Of a stretch of DNA of 64,000 bases, positions 45,061-53,712 are shown one piece after another. Every line of letters begins with the position of its first letter. Position 1 is the stretch's first letter. A program made the position numbers and the translations under genes. Location of the stretch: NCBI RefSeq assembly GCF_012971725.1, contig NZ_CP048833.1, forward strand, positions 4,278,001 to 4,342,000, given 5' to 3'. Below the pieces are notes generated by a model that was not told where the DNA came from, did not search any database, and saw nothing but the letters and a program-made list of their open reading frames with translations. Origin of the DNA: Pseudomonas multiresinivorans. GTDB lineage: Bacteria; Pseudomonadota; Gammaproteobacteria; Pseudomonadales; Pseudomonadaceae.

Positions 45061-46043
45061 GGCCAGCCTCCTTGCACCACACGCTGATCAATGGCTCCAA
45101 AGAGTACTTCTCCCTGCGGGCCGCGGGCCTCCATGCGCACTCTGTCGCCAAAGCGCATGAAGCCAGTGGTGGGGGCACCATCAGCAATGGTCTCGATTGC
45201 GCGTCGTTCGGCGATGCATGCAGACCCTACGGAACGATCGGCGTTTGACACAGTTCCCGAGCCAATCATTGTTCCAGCGCTCAGTTTGCGAGTCAGGGCA
45301 GCATGAGCAATCAGCTGATGGAAGCCGAAGTGCATAGCACCACCATGCGGGTGACCAAACCACTCCCCGTTCCACTCGACGTTCAACGGGAGATGTACCC
45401 TTCCCCCTCGCCAGGCTTCCCCCAGTTCATCAGGGGTGACTGCTACTGGAGCAAAGCTGCTGGATGGCTTAGCTTGAAGGAAGCCAAAGCCAGTCCTCAT
45501 CTCACGTGGCGCGAGCGCTCGCAGACTTACATCATTGAGTTGCAGCACAAGACGTACATGCCCCAGTGCTTCTTCTGCCGGGCAGCCCATGGGAACCTCA
45601 TCCAAAAGGACAGCAAACTCCCCTTCGAAATCGATGCCATGGGCTTCGGTTGGAAGCGGGATGTCTGCGCGAGGGCCGATGAAATCGTCGCCAGCTCCCT
45701 GGTAGATCAGCGGCGTGCTCTCGATGCCCTCAATGGGCTCCAGGTTGAATGCTTTCTGCATTAGCTCCCCGTGGCTAAGGAAGCACGAACCGTCCAACCA
45801 TTGCCAGGCACGAGGTAGTGGAGCCGCAAGTCGATCAATCGATAGAGCAAAGGCACCAGCGACCTCCCCTGCGTTCAGACGCCGGTAAAGATTCTCAAGA
45901 TCGGCTTCTACAAGATCCCAGCTATCAAGCGCGGCCTGTAGAGTGGCAGCAATGCCGCTGGCATCGACTGCGTATTGGAGATTGCGGGAAACTACGAGCA
46001 GGCAACCATCGTGACTTCCATCATTCAGCGTAGCGAGCTTCAT
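45051..46043 (-). CDS. Fumarylacetoacetate hydrolase-family protein
   Basis: A 330-residue FAH-fold enzyme; family members cleave or hydrate acylpyruvates after aromatic ring fission. The N-terminal domain (KLATLNDGSHDGCLLVVSRNL) is of the type seen in the fumarylacetoacetase-like/UGL group; metal acids are in HGIDFEGEFAVLLDEVP, then RTGFGFLQAKPSSSFAPVAVTPDELG and GSGTVSNADRSVGSACIAERR. Start overlaps the cupin stop (ATGA). Position among ring-cleavage genes supports a hydrolase or hydratase step. Confidence 0.88.
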   Translation of the reverse strand: MKLATLNDGSHDGCLLVVSRNLQYAVDASGIAATLQAALDSWDLVEADLENLYRRLNAGEVAGAFALSIDRLAAPLPRAWQWLDGSCFLSHGELMQKAFNLEPIEGIESTPLIYQGAGDDFIGPRADIPLPTEAHGIDFEGEFAVLLDEVPMGCPAEEALGHVRLVLQLNDVSLRALAPREMRTGFGFLQAKPSSSFAPVAVTPDELGEAWRGGRVHLPLNVEWNGEWFGHPHGGAMHFGFHQLIAHAALTRKLSAGTMIGSGTVSNADRSVGSACIAERRAIETIADGAPTTGFMRFGDRVRMEARGPQGEVLFGAIDQRVVQGGWPCA

Positions 46044-46612
46044 GGCAGCAACTCCTTCAGGTCAGGTGCGTAACGTCCGTCAAGCAGGATGAACACCATC
46101 CGAGCCATTTCCTCGGTACGGTTACTCCAGGCATGGTTAGTTCCGCGCTGGACAACAATGTCACCCCGTTTTAGATGCACCTCTTCCTCATCAAGCACGA
46201 GCCAGACCTCGCCTTCGGTCACGATGCCGTAATCGAGCGTTTCGGTGCGGTGCATGAGTTTGTGCTTCGAGTCCGTCTTGCCCGTACCGGCGTGCGACTC
46301 ACCAATTTCTGCAAATGCTGCTGCAGCATCCTCAGCGCTGACTTGGTTCTGAACGCTGTCTGGCGGAATGTCGACCACCCGAATCACACTTCCCAAATGC
46401 CCAGGGCTCAGCTGCAGCGGCTGGGAAGTCGGATCATCTGCGTTATCCAAAGGAGCTGGCGAGGTGGGGCTATTCCAAACCTCATAAAAGATGGTTCCCG
46501 GGATGGCTTTGAGTGGGAAGTTATTTGGGGTAGCACCGCTGCTCGCGGTCACTGCCTGGCCTTTCGAGTCATGGCCAGTAACTACGCGTTTGAAGGTGGG
46601 AAGCTGCTGCAT
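46040..46612 (-). CDS. Cupin-domain protein
   Basis: A 190-residue single-cupin protein. The barrel motif is KLMHRTETLDYGIVTEGEVWLVLDEEEVHLKRGDIVVQRGTNHAWSNRTEE, with His/Glu/His candidates for metal binding. Similar small cupins occur in aromatic and flavonoid catabolic clusters, where they may act as decarboxylases or isomerases. AGGAGAC precedes the ATG. Translationally coupled to the FAH gene. Confidence 0.85.
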   Translation of the reverse strand: MQQLPTFKRVVTGHDSKGQAVTASSGATPNNFPLKAIPGTIFYEVWNSPTSPAPLDNADDPTSQPLQLSPGHLGSVIRVVDIPPDSVQNQVSAEDAAAAFAEIGESHAGTGKTDSKHKLMHRTETLDYGIVTEGEVWLVLDEEEVHLKRGDIVVQRGTNHAWSNRTEEMARMVFILLDGRYAPDLKELLP

Positions 46613-46623
46613 GTTGTCTCCTA

Positions 46624-47397
46624 TCAATTGCCATCGCCGATGGTGGTACCGCCATCAACAATGATGTTCTGTCCGCTAATGAATGCGCCTCCTGGGGCCG
46701 CGAGCAGGACGGCCAAAGCAGCCACCTCCTCCGGGCAGCCGAAACGACGCAGCGGTGTAAGCGCTATTCGACGCTTTACGATTTCAGGGTTGTCTGTGAG
46801 GGGGCGTGCGAACTCGGTTTCAATGACGCCGGGACTAATTGCGTTCACGCGGATGTTGCTAGGCCCCCACTCGACAGCCAGATTGCGGGCGAGCTGGGCG
46901 AGGCCGGCTTTTGAGATTCCATATAGCCCTAGCGCTTTGTTCCCGCGCCCCCCAGCGATACTCGACATCAGAACAACGCTGCCACCGCCCTGCTCTGCCA
47001 TTGCAGGCAACAGCCGATTCGTGAGCCACACTGTGCTTCGCAAATTCACAGTAAAAGTGAGTTCCCACTCTTCATCAGTAGCGGTGGTTAGCGGGCCCAT
47101 GTGGGGCGCTACGCCGGCGTTACAGACCAAAATGTCGATATGCCCAAACAGCTCCAGCGATCCGTTTGCGAGGTCTGCAACTGACTGCTCATAACGTAGA
47201 TCTGCTGCCAGCGAGTGAGCCTTGATGCCTTCACTCGCCAAACTCGCAGCTACCTCTCTACACGCGTCGGCGTCCTCGCTGCTGATGATGACTTCTGCTC
47301 CGGCGCGGCCCAGTTCCCGAGCAACCGCGAGGCCGATGCCACGAGTTGCGCCAGTAACCAGGGCAGTTTTCCCAGAGAGAGAAAACAGATCGCTCAT
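46624..47397 (-). CDS. Short-chain dehydrogenase/reductase
   Basis: Classical SDR of 257 residues: TGATRGIGLAVA cofactor loop, NAG motif in DILVCNAGVAP, catalytic Ser in VVLMSSIAGG and YGISK with Tyr and Lys. The Ser18-region acidic residue after the second strand (ISSEDAD) favours NAD(H). Start overlaps the MFS stop (ATGA). Substrate within the pathway unknown. Confidence 0.9.
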   Translation of the reverse strand: MSDLFSLSGKTALVTGATRGIGLAVARELGRAGAEVIISSEDADACREVAASLASEGIKAHSLAADLRYEQSVADLANGSLELFGHIDILVCNAGVAPHMGPLTTATDEEWELTFTVNLRSTVWLTNRLLPAMAEQGGGSVVLMSSIAGGRGNKALGLYGISKAGLAQLARNLAVEWGPSNIRVNAISPGVIETEFARPLTDNPEIVKRRIALTPLRRFGCPEEVAALAVLLAAPGGAFISGQNIIVDGGTTIGDGN

Positions 47398-48584
47398 GCG
47401 GCACCTGGTGCGAAAGACTTTTGGCTTCGGCGCAAAAGAACAAAACAAATGGGGGCCAGTACGAGCTGTGCAATTGCGAACTGCAGAAGTGCCATTGGCA
47501 GACCTGCGTGATCTCCGCCTGTGAGGGCTAAGACAATCAGAGGGCTTAGAAACTCACCTGCAAAAATTGCGGCGGTAAAGCCCCCTGTCGCACGACCCCG
47601 TTGGGTGAAGTCGACCTCTTGCATCACTTGGGTAATCAGCGTCGGCAACAGCAGGCCAACACCAATCCCGTTGACCAAGACGGCCACCACCATCAAAGCC
47701 TGGTCTCCTGCCTGACTCATCAGCACCCCGCCTACACCTGCTATCGCAAATCCGATTGCCAGAAGACGTGGAGTGGAAAGCCCAGAAAGGATGTGGAAGA
47801 CCAAAGCACCGGCCAACACGCCAAGCTGGTTCGCCCCCATCGTGATACCAATTTGCTGCGGGGCATCCACATGGATCAGGTTGAGCAGGTAACCCGCTTG
47901 CACCGGCACAATGAAAAGACTGGCACCTGCGAGCAAACTCAGTAGGTAGAGCGGGAGCAACGATGCCCATGGGAAATTCGATGTTTCAGGAATGGAGTGC
48001 GCTGCTTTAGCTTCTGCAGGCTCCCACAACAGTTTTGCCATAAGGGGAAGGCAAATAAGCCCCACGGCGTAAACCATAAACGGAGCACGCCAACCTGCCT
48101 CCCCTAACGACCCTCCAACTGCCATGAACAAGGCCGCAGAAAGGGAGCTGGCAACCATTTGAAGCGCGAACAAACGCTCGCGTCGCTCACCCTCAAAATA
48201 ATCGCCTATCAGGGTGGTGCAGCAAGTCATGATCCCTGCCTCGGCGAGCCCAAGACCCGCACGACTGGCCACTATCAGTGGCAAGGAGTCGAGCACCAAT
48301 GGCAACGTTCCGCAGATCGTATAGATCAGCATGCTGATCAGAAGCAGAGCCCTGCGTCCGAATCGGTCAACTAATGCACCGGCAATAGGAGCCACGAGTG
48401 CGATCATCAAAGCCGGAATGGTCAGCGCAACGGGAACAAGCACTGTTGCACCAGGCGAGTCTAAGAAATGAGCCTGCAGGCGAGGCAGTACCGGAGCGAT
48501 TAATACTGCACCGAGTACCGGCAGGCAGCTGCCAAAAAGCAGCAAAAGAGATTGAGCTGTCCCCGCCTTGCGCTCATTGCTCAT
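47394..48584 (-). CDS. MFS transporter
   Basis: Major-facilitator protein of 396 residues with about twelve helices and the loop 2-3 motif GALVDRFGRRALLL. It belongs to a drug/aromatic-type branch rather than the AAHS symporters. GGAGGAGG precedes the ATG at 48584. A 36-codon frame starts at 48684 and ends just inside this gene, so translation may be coupled. Could export a dead-end product or import substrate. Confidence 0.88.
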   Translation of the reverse strand: MSNERKAGTAQSLLLLFGSCLPVLGAVLIAPVLPRLQAHFLDSPGATVLVPVALTIPALMIALVAPIAGALVDRFGRRALLLISMLIYTICGTLPLVLDSLPLIVASRAGLGLAEAGIMTCCTTLIGDYFEGERRERLFALQMVASSLSAALFMAVGGSLGEAGWRAPFMVYAVGLICLPLMAKLLWEPAEAKAAHSIPETSNFPWASLLPLYLLSLLAGASLFIVPVQAGYLLNLIHVDAPQQIGITMGANQLGVLAGALVFHILSGLSTPRLLAIGFAIAGVGGVLMSQAGDQALMVVAVLVNGIGVGLLLPTLITQVMQEVDFTQRGRATGGFTAAIFAGEFLSPLIVLALTGGDHAGLPMALLQFAIAQLVLAPICFVLLRRSQKSFAPGAA

Positions 48585-48684
48585 GGCGCACCTCCTCCGG
48601 CAAGCAGACACAAGCACCAAAACAGGCAAGACCATTAGCTAGTTCGTTAAAAAAAGCGGGCAGCAGGCAGGTGAAGCGGGCCAT
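48574..48684 (-). CDS. Possible 36-residue leader ORF before MFS gene
   Basis: ATG after CGAGGACATCTAA; encodes ARFTCLLPAFFNELANGLAC and a short end, stopping 11 bases inside the MFS gene. A second 36-codon leader overlaps the start of the other MFS gene (63311-63421). Candidate for translational coupling. Confidence 0.35.
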   Translation of the reverse strand: MARFTCLLPAFFNELANGLACFGACVCLPEEVRHEQ

Positions 48685-48690
48685 TTAGAT

Positions 48691-48714
48691 GTCCTCGTTT
48701 TTGTCGTTATGTTG
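48691..48714 (-). promoter_or_regulatory. CATAA-A-rich leader motif (MFS operon part)
   Basis: Minus strand: CATAACGACAAAAACGAGG. A-rich part fits the Hfq/Crc AAnAAnAA target type and abuts the ribosome site of the leader frame. Lies 20 bases after the RND gene stop. Confidence 0.55.
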
Positions 48715-48734
48715 CGGACGTTCTGCCCCCTGGA

Positions 48735-51206
48735 TTACGCCAGGGGAGCAGCTGCGTGGGACTTACAGCAATTGCGGTCGTGGTGAACCTCTTCGAGGTT
48801 GTGCGGCACAGAGGCGGTAGCTGCCGTTGTTTCGACAGCACGTCTGGGAAGGAGGAAATAAGCCAATGCCGGCAGCAGAACCAAGGCGCCAACCATGTTC
48901 CAGACGAACATGAAGGCCAGCAGAACGCCCATGTCCGCCTGGAACTTAATGGGAGAGAAGATCCAGGTACCAACCCCAATTGCGAGGGTCACGCCGGTGA
49001 GCATCACTACCTTTCCGGTGAAAAGCAGAGCTCGGTAATAAGCCTCGGATAGACTCGCCCCTTGGCGCAGTTGGGCCAGAACGATGCTCATCACATAGAG
49101 GGCATAGTCGACGCCAATACCCACCCCTAGAGCGATCACCGGGAGCGTCGCAACCTTTACTCCCATCCCTAAAGCGACCATCAAGGCTTCGCAAAGAATC
49201 GAAGTGAGCACGAGCGGAAGTACAGCGCAGAGCACTGCACGCCAGGAGCGGAAGGTTACTAGGCACAGCAGAATTACCGCCCCATAGACCCACCACAGCA
49301 TGTCGCGGTTGGCCTGCTTCACGACAATGTTGGTGGCTGCCTCGATACCGGCGCTACCTGCAGCTAGCAGGAATTTAGCGTGCTCGGTGTCATTAGCTGT
49401 CGCGAATCCCTCAACACTTTCGACGACCCGAGTAAGAGTGTCGGCCTTGTGATCTTTGAGATAGGCGTAGAGGGTCAACAGACTGCAGTCATCGTTATAG
49501 AGACCACGCGGCGCTCCGGCTGTAACCATGTTCAGAGTCGCCTGGTTGTTTACCAACTCGTACCACTTGGGGTTGCCTTCAGAAAGGCCGACCAGAACTC
49601 GACGATTCAGCAACGCCAAAGAGTTGGTCGAATCAACACCCTCCAAACCACGGAGCTGCCAGTCAAGATCGTCTACACGTTTCAGCGTGCTGTAGGCTGA
49701 GCATTCACCTGCCGGCGTTTTCACCATTACGGCAAACACGTCACTGCTTGCTCCGTAGTGCTGAGTGATGAAGCCGTTGTCACGGTTGTAGCGAGAGTCC
49801 GGACGAAGCTCAGGTGCGCCGGCATCCAGATCGCCAACCTTCAGTTTGAGACTGACGGCGTACCCACCAGCAGCCATGAGAGCTGCCACGATCACGCATA
49901 CAGTGGCCCAGCGCTTGCGGGTGAACAGATCAAGGAAACGCCAAACTGCATGCTTCTCTTCGCCGCTAGCTTCAGCCTCTTCAGCGCGAAGGCTGCGGCG
50001 AGCAGCTCGCTGGCTCACACCGACATAGGAAAGCAGTACCGGGAGCAAGATGAGGTTGGTGAAGATGAGGACTGCAACGCCCAGACTGGCGATCACTGCC
50101 AGATCCTGAATAACCTGGATCTTGATGATCATCAGCACCGCAAAGCCAACGGCATCGCACAGCAGAGCGGTCAGGCCTGCAAGGAACAGTCGACGGAAAG
50201 TGAAACGTGCGGCAACCAGGCGATGCATGCCACGTCCGACGTCCTGCATGATGCCGTTCATCTTCTGGGCGCCATGGCTCATTCCGATCGCAAACACCAG
50301 GAACGGAACCAGGACGGAGTACGGATCAAGCTCGTATCCAAGCAACGGCAGCAGGCCGAGCTGCCAGATCACCGCGACAAGTGAGCAAGTCACTACTAGG
50401 AAGGTGCTGCGCACACAGCGGGTGTACCAGTACAGCACCGCAGCAGTGATGGCGATGGCAGCCGCGAAGAAGATCAGGATTTGCTTCAGGCCATCAATCA
50501 GATCGCCAACAACCTTCGCAAAACCGGTGATGTGGATCTCAACACCTTGCGCTTGATAGGTGGCTCGTACCTTCTCGAGCTCATGTGCGAAGACGGTGTA
50601 ATCAAGCGGCTGACCGTCGGGAGTTCGCTCCAGCAACGGTACATAAACGATTGTGGAGCGCTGATCGAACGCCACCAACTGACCAATCTCGTTGGAACGT
50701 TCCACGTTTCGTTTCAGGGCCTCGAGACTAGCAGCACCGCCATCATAGCCATCGGGAATCACCGGGCCGCCTTCCAACCCTTCTTCCGTTACTCCTGTCC
50801 AGCGAGTGGAAGGAGTCCACAGGGACTTCATTGCAGCACGGTCGACACCCGGCAGCAGATAAACCTCATCGTTGATCTGCTGCAGGGTGTGCAGGTAATT
50901 CTTGTCGTAAATGCTGCCGCTCGGGTTTGCCACGGCAATTCGCACCGCATTTCCCAAGCCCGCCAGCTCCTGGCGATGCTCCAGGTAATTGACGATGAAT
51001 GGATGCTCACGGGGAATCATCTTCTCGAAACTGGCATTGAGCGTAAGGCGCGTCGCTTGCCAGCCAAGGAGCAAGGTCGCCGCAAGACACAGCAGAAGAA
51101 CCAGGGCGCGATGGTTGAACAGAGCACGCTCAAGCACGGAGCCTGAAGTGCTGTCGAAATTGTCGAGACTACCGGTGGACGGCGTCGGGGAGGTCTGTAC
51201 TTGCAT
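48735..51206 (-). CDS. RND-superfamily transporter (MMPL/HAE3 type)
   Basis: Inner-membrane protein of 823 residues with two six-helix halves, each starting with one helix (LVLLLCLAATLLLGWQA; WATVCVIVAALMAAGGYAV) and a large periplasmic loop, then five clustered helices. Helix 4 region PFLVFAIGMSHGAQKMNGI carries the proton-relay-like polar residues. It is found with YCF48-, DUF1329- and DUF1302-proteins in clusters for steroids, terpenoids and other hydrophobic substrates, and likely moves such molecules across the envelope. Confidence 0.88.
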   Translation of the reverse strand: MQVQTSPTPSTGSLDNFDSTSGSVLERALFNHRALVLLLCLAATLLLGWQATRLTLNASFEKMIPREHPFIVNYLEHRQELAGLGNAVRIAVANPSGSIYDKNYLHTLQQINDEVYLLPGVDRAAMKSLWTPSTRWTGVTEEGLEGGPVIPDGYDGGAASLEALKRNVERSNEIGQLVAFDQRSTIVYVPLLERTPDGQPLDYTVFAHELEKVRATYQAQGVEIHITGFAKVVGDLIDGLKQILIFFAAAIAITAAVLYWYTRCVRSTFLVVTCSLVAVIWQLGLLPLLGYELDPYSVLVPFLVFAIGMSHGAQKMNGIMQDVGRGMHRLVAARFTFRRLFLAGLTALLCDAVGFAVLMIIKIQVIQDLAVIASLGVAVLIFTNLILLPVLLSYVGVSQRAARRSLRAEEAEASGEEKHAVWRFLDLFTRKRWATVCVIVAALMAAGGYAVSLKLKVGDLDAGAPELRPDSRYNRDNGFITQHYGASSDVFAVMVKTPAGECSAYSTLKRVDDLDWQLRGLEGVDSTNSLALLNRRVLVGLSEGNPKWYELVNNQATLNMVTAGAPRGLYNDDCSLLTLYAYLKDHKADTLTRVVESVEGFATANDTEHAKFLLAAGSAGIEAATNIVVKQANRDMLWWVYGAVILLCLVTFRSWRAVLCAVLPLVLTSILCEALMVALGMGVKVATLPVIALGVGIGVDYALYVMSIVLAQLRQGASLSEAYYRALLFTGKVVMLTGVTLAIGVGTWIFSPIKFQADMGVLLAFMFVWNMVGALVLLPALAYFLLPRRAVETTAATASVPHNLEEVHHDRNCCKSHAAAPLA

Positions 51207-51209
51207 GGC

Positions 51210-52268
51210 TCAGTCCGCGGTCTTGGTATTGGAGGAAGGTGCCAGTCGACGGGCGCCGGCCATACCAACGGCAACTAATGCGCCGTCGGCAGCTTGGGTG
51301 GCAGCCGCCAAGGGGAGCCCATCGGATACGGGGACTGGCTGGAGGCGAATATCGGTAAGCCCGCTTCGCAGGAGCATGCCGGCCTGATTGACCAGGAACA
51401 GGTGATCGCCAACAACACGAATTGCGTTGAGAGAAGCCGGGATCGGGTTTTCGACAGGCTGGAATGTGGCGCCACTATCGACAGACGAGAAAAGCTTGCC
51501 TCGCAGCCCTCCCACCAACACACGGCGATCCGGCAAGATGGCAGCAGCAAAGTAGCTGCCCTCATAAGGCCCCTCGACTGAGTCGAATTTCAGGCCGCCG
51601 TCGGACGAATGCAGCAGTAGTCCCTGCTCCCCAGCAATGATGATCTCGTCGCCACTGCGAGCCATCGCATAGAGATGAAGACCTCTGGGATTGGGTACTT
51701 CACCCATCCACGACCGCCAGGTTTTTCCTCCGTCCTCGGTAATCATCGCCAAGCCATATGCCCCGAGAACGACACCACGTAGCGCATCGACGAAGTTCAC
51801 GACCAACAGAGGCTTGTCGGCGCCGTCTGCAGTAAGTCGTTGGGCAGCAGCTATTCGACCAGAGTCCCCAGATGCCTGTGCAGCCTTCAACTCCAGAGCG
51901 GCCGCCTGCTTCCCATCAAGCTGCAAATGCCAGCTTTCGCCGCCGTCACTACTGTGAAGAACGACACCGGAATGACCGACAGCCCAGCCATCCTTTGCAT
52001 CGACGAATTGCACGCTGGTCAGAGTGGCACTAACTGGGCTCGCAGCCTGGCGCCATTGCTGGCCACCATCATCAGATAGCAGCACCACCCCGCGTTCGCC
52101 GACAGCCACCAGCCGTGAACCGGCTTGACTGATATCCAAAAGCACTGCCTGCAGGGACTGAGCCCCAAGCACAGCAGGCTGGGAGAGGACATCCATCGTA
52201 TCCGCCGCCCAGGCAGGCGACAGGGTGCAACTTGCTGCCAGCAGCAAGCCGGAGACTATCTTCTTCAT
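51210..52268 (-). CDS. YCF48-related periplasmic beta-propeller protein
   Basis: A 352-residue exported protein: signal peptide SGLLLAASCTLSPAWA, then repeats of the BNR/YCF48 type (GVVLLSDDGGQQWRQ, GVVLHSSDGGESWHLQ, GLAMITEDGGKTWRSW, GLLLHSSDGGLKFDS). Such propellers accompany RND/DUF1329 export-import sets and may bridge the periplasm. Three bases separate its stop from the RND start. Confidence 0.85.
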   Translation of the reverse strand: MKKIVSGLLLAASCTLSPAWAADTMDVLSQPAVLGAQSLQAVLLDISQAGSRLVAVGERGVVLLSDDGGQQWRQAASPVSATLTSVQFVDAKDGWAVGHSGVVLHSSDGGESWHLQLDGKQAAALELKAAQASGDSGRIAAAQRLTADGADKPLLVVNFVDALRGVVLGAYGLAMITEDGGKTWRSWMGEVPNPRGLHLYAMARSGDEIIIAGEQGLLLHSSDGGLKFDSVEGPYEGSYFAAAILPDRRVLVGGLRGKLFSSVDSGATFQPVENPIPASLNAIRVVGDHLFLVNQAGMLLRSGLTDIRLQPVPVSDGLPLAAATQAADGALVAVGMAGARRLAPSSNTKTAD

Positions 52269-52277
52269 CGCACGCAA

Positions 52278-52298
52278 CCTTTCTTTGTTCTTATGTAA
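52278..52298 (-). promoter_or_regulatory. CATAA-A-rich leader motif (YCF48 gene)
   Basis: Minus strand: CATAAGAACAAAGAAAGG immediately before the start codon region of the YCF48-like gene. Same pattern as seven other leaders in the cluster. Confidence 0.55.
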
Positions 52299-52330
52299 AG
52301 CAGGTGGGGCTCACGCCCCACCGAGATCGA

Positions 52331-53698
52331 TCAACGAACGCCTTCGCCAGCCATTGCATCGGCGGTAAACACCGAATCCTTGTACGGCGGAACGATGCGG
52401 TATTGCTCGCTCTTGCCAGCAAAGACGTCGCCTACGAACCAAGCCCCAGAGAGCAGGTCGTAGAAGCCAGTGGTGAGCGACGCAGTACCCGGCAGGTCGG
52501 GCAGAACAACGGGCGAAGTCCAAAGGACTTTTGCGAGCTGACCGCGGGCGTCGTAACGGTCACCCAGGACTGCAGTCCAGGTGTCCTCGTCGAGGTAGTA
52601 GGTGCTTTTCGGCATTACGTGTCGCGCACCACTTTTCAGCGTGGCCTCAACCACCCACACACGGTGTAGTTCCCAGCGAACAGCGTCAGCCTTCATGTGG
52701 TGCGAATCGAGCAGAGCTTCCGGACTAGCAGCAGTGAACACGCGGTTGGAGTTGTAGGGGATGTACATCTCCTTCTTACCCACCAGCTTCCAGTCGAAAC
52801 GATCAATACGGCCGTTGAAGACGTAGAGTTCGTCGAAGCTCATTACGCCAGCGGTCGCAGGTGTCGGCGTATCACAGCAAGCGTTGGGCAGACGACGCAC
52901 CCGACGCTGCCCCGGCAGATAAGTCCAGGCAGCAGTCTTCTCAGCATTGAGGTTTTCAAGACCGGTAATGCCTTCGCCGGCGCGCAGCGGCGGGCCATCG
53001 TTGGTCATACGGATCGACCAGAACACACCCTTGTCGCTATTGAAGTTCGGGAGGTACCAGGGCATTTGCAGATCTGCGCGGGAGTCGTTGGTAAGCACAT
53101 GCTTGCCATCCGCAGTGGTGAGGTACTGGGTGAAGCTCGCGTGCCAGGACGCGCCGCGCCACCGCAGAAGGTGGTTCCAGATCGCCTCTGCGCCGTTTTG
53201 CGGAATCGGGAACGGAATGCCGCCAGCAGCACCTTCCGGCATCGCGCCACCAGGGCCCTCTACCAGCTTGCCGCTGGTCGCGTTGGCGAAGGTCGCGTCG
53301 TACACCGCCTGGGGCGCAGCGGCGCTACGATGCGTCGGATACACAACGACCTTGTAGCTGCCCGGGTACTTTTTCAGCATGGCTTGCGTGCCAGCAGACA
53401 GCTTGTCAGCGTACTGAGCCATGTTCTGAGCTGTGATGGTCAGAACTGCCTGATCAGCTGCGTACGGATCACTACGCTTCCCACCATCCTTGTAGGAGGG
53501 GTCTGCCTGGGTTAGGCCACCCTTCCATTCGGGAATGCTGCCGTCCGCGTTTCCGGCTCGTTCGGCGCCAAACGGGGTAAGCGTCGATTTCAACTTGGCG
53601 GCTTCATCAGCCGATACGGCTCCCATCGCTCCGTGTGCAAAGAACAGCGAGGCGCTCAAGGCAGTGAGCAGGGAAACAAACTTCTTGTTGTGTTTCAT
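52331..53698 (-). CDS. DUF1329 outer-membrane/periplasmic protein
   Basis: A 455-residue exported protein with a signal peptide (LLTALSASLFFAHGAMGA) and DUF1329 landmarks LKSTLTPFGAERAGNADGSIPEWKGGLT, KVVVYPTHRSAAAP, AWTYLPGQRRVRRLPNACCDTPTP and DRFDWKLVGKKEMYIPYNSN. The family is related to LolA/LolB-like shells that may carry hydrophobic molecules; it always travels with DUF1302. Lies between DUF1302 and YCF48 genes in one run. Confidence 0.9.
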   Translation of the reverse strand: MKHNKKFVSLLTALSASLFFAHGAMGAVSADEAAKLKSTLTPFGAERAGNADGSIPEWKGGLTQADPSYKDGGKRSDPYAADQAVLTITAQNMAQYADKLSAGTQAMLKKYPGSYKVVVYPTHRSAAAPQAVYDATFANATSGKLVEGPGGAMPEGAAGGIPFPIPQNGAEAIWNHLLRWRGASWHASFTQYLTTADGKHVLTNDSRADLQMPWYLPNFNSDKGVFWSIRMTNDGPPLRAGEGITGLENLNAEKTAAWTYLPGQRRVRRLPNACCDTPTPATAGVMSFDELYVFNGRIDRFDWKLVGKKEMYIPYNSNRVFTAASPEALLDSHHMKADAVRWELHRVWVVEATLKSGARHVMPKSTYYLDEDTWTAVLGDRYDARGQLAKVLWTSPVVLPDLPGTASLTTGFYDLLSGAWFVGDVFAGKSEQYRIVPPYKDSVFTADAMAGEGVR

Positions 53699-53712
53699 CG
53701 AAGGTTCCTCGG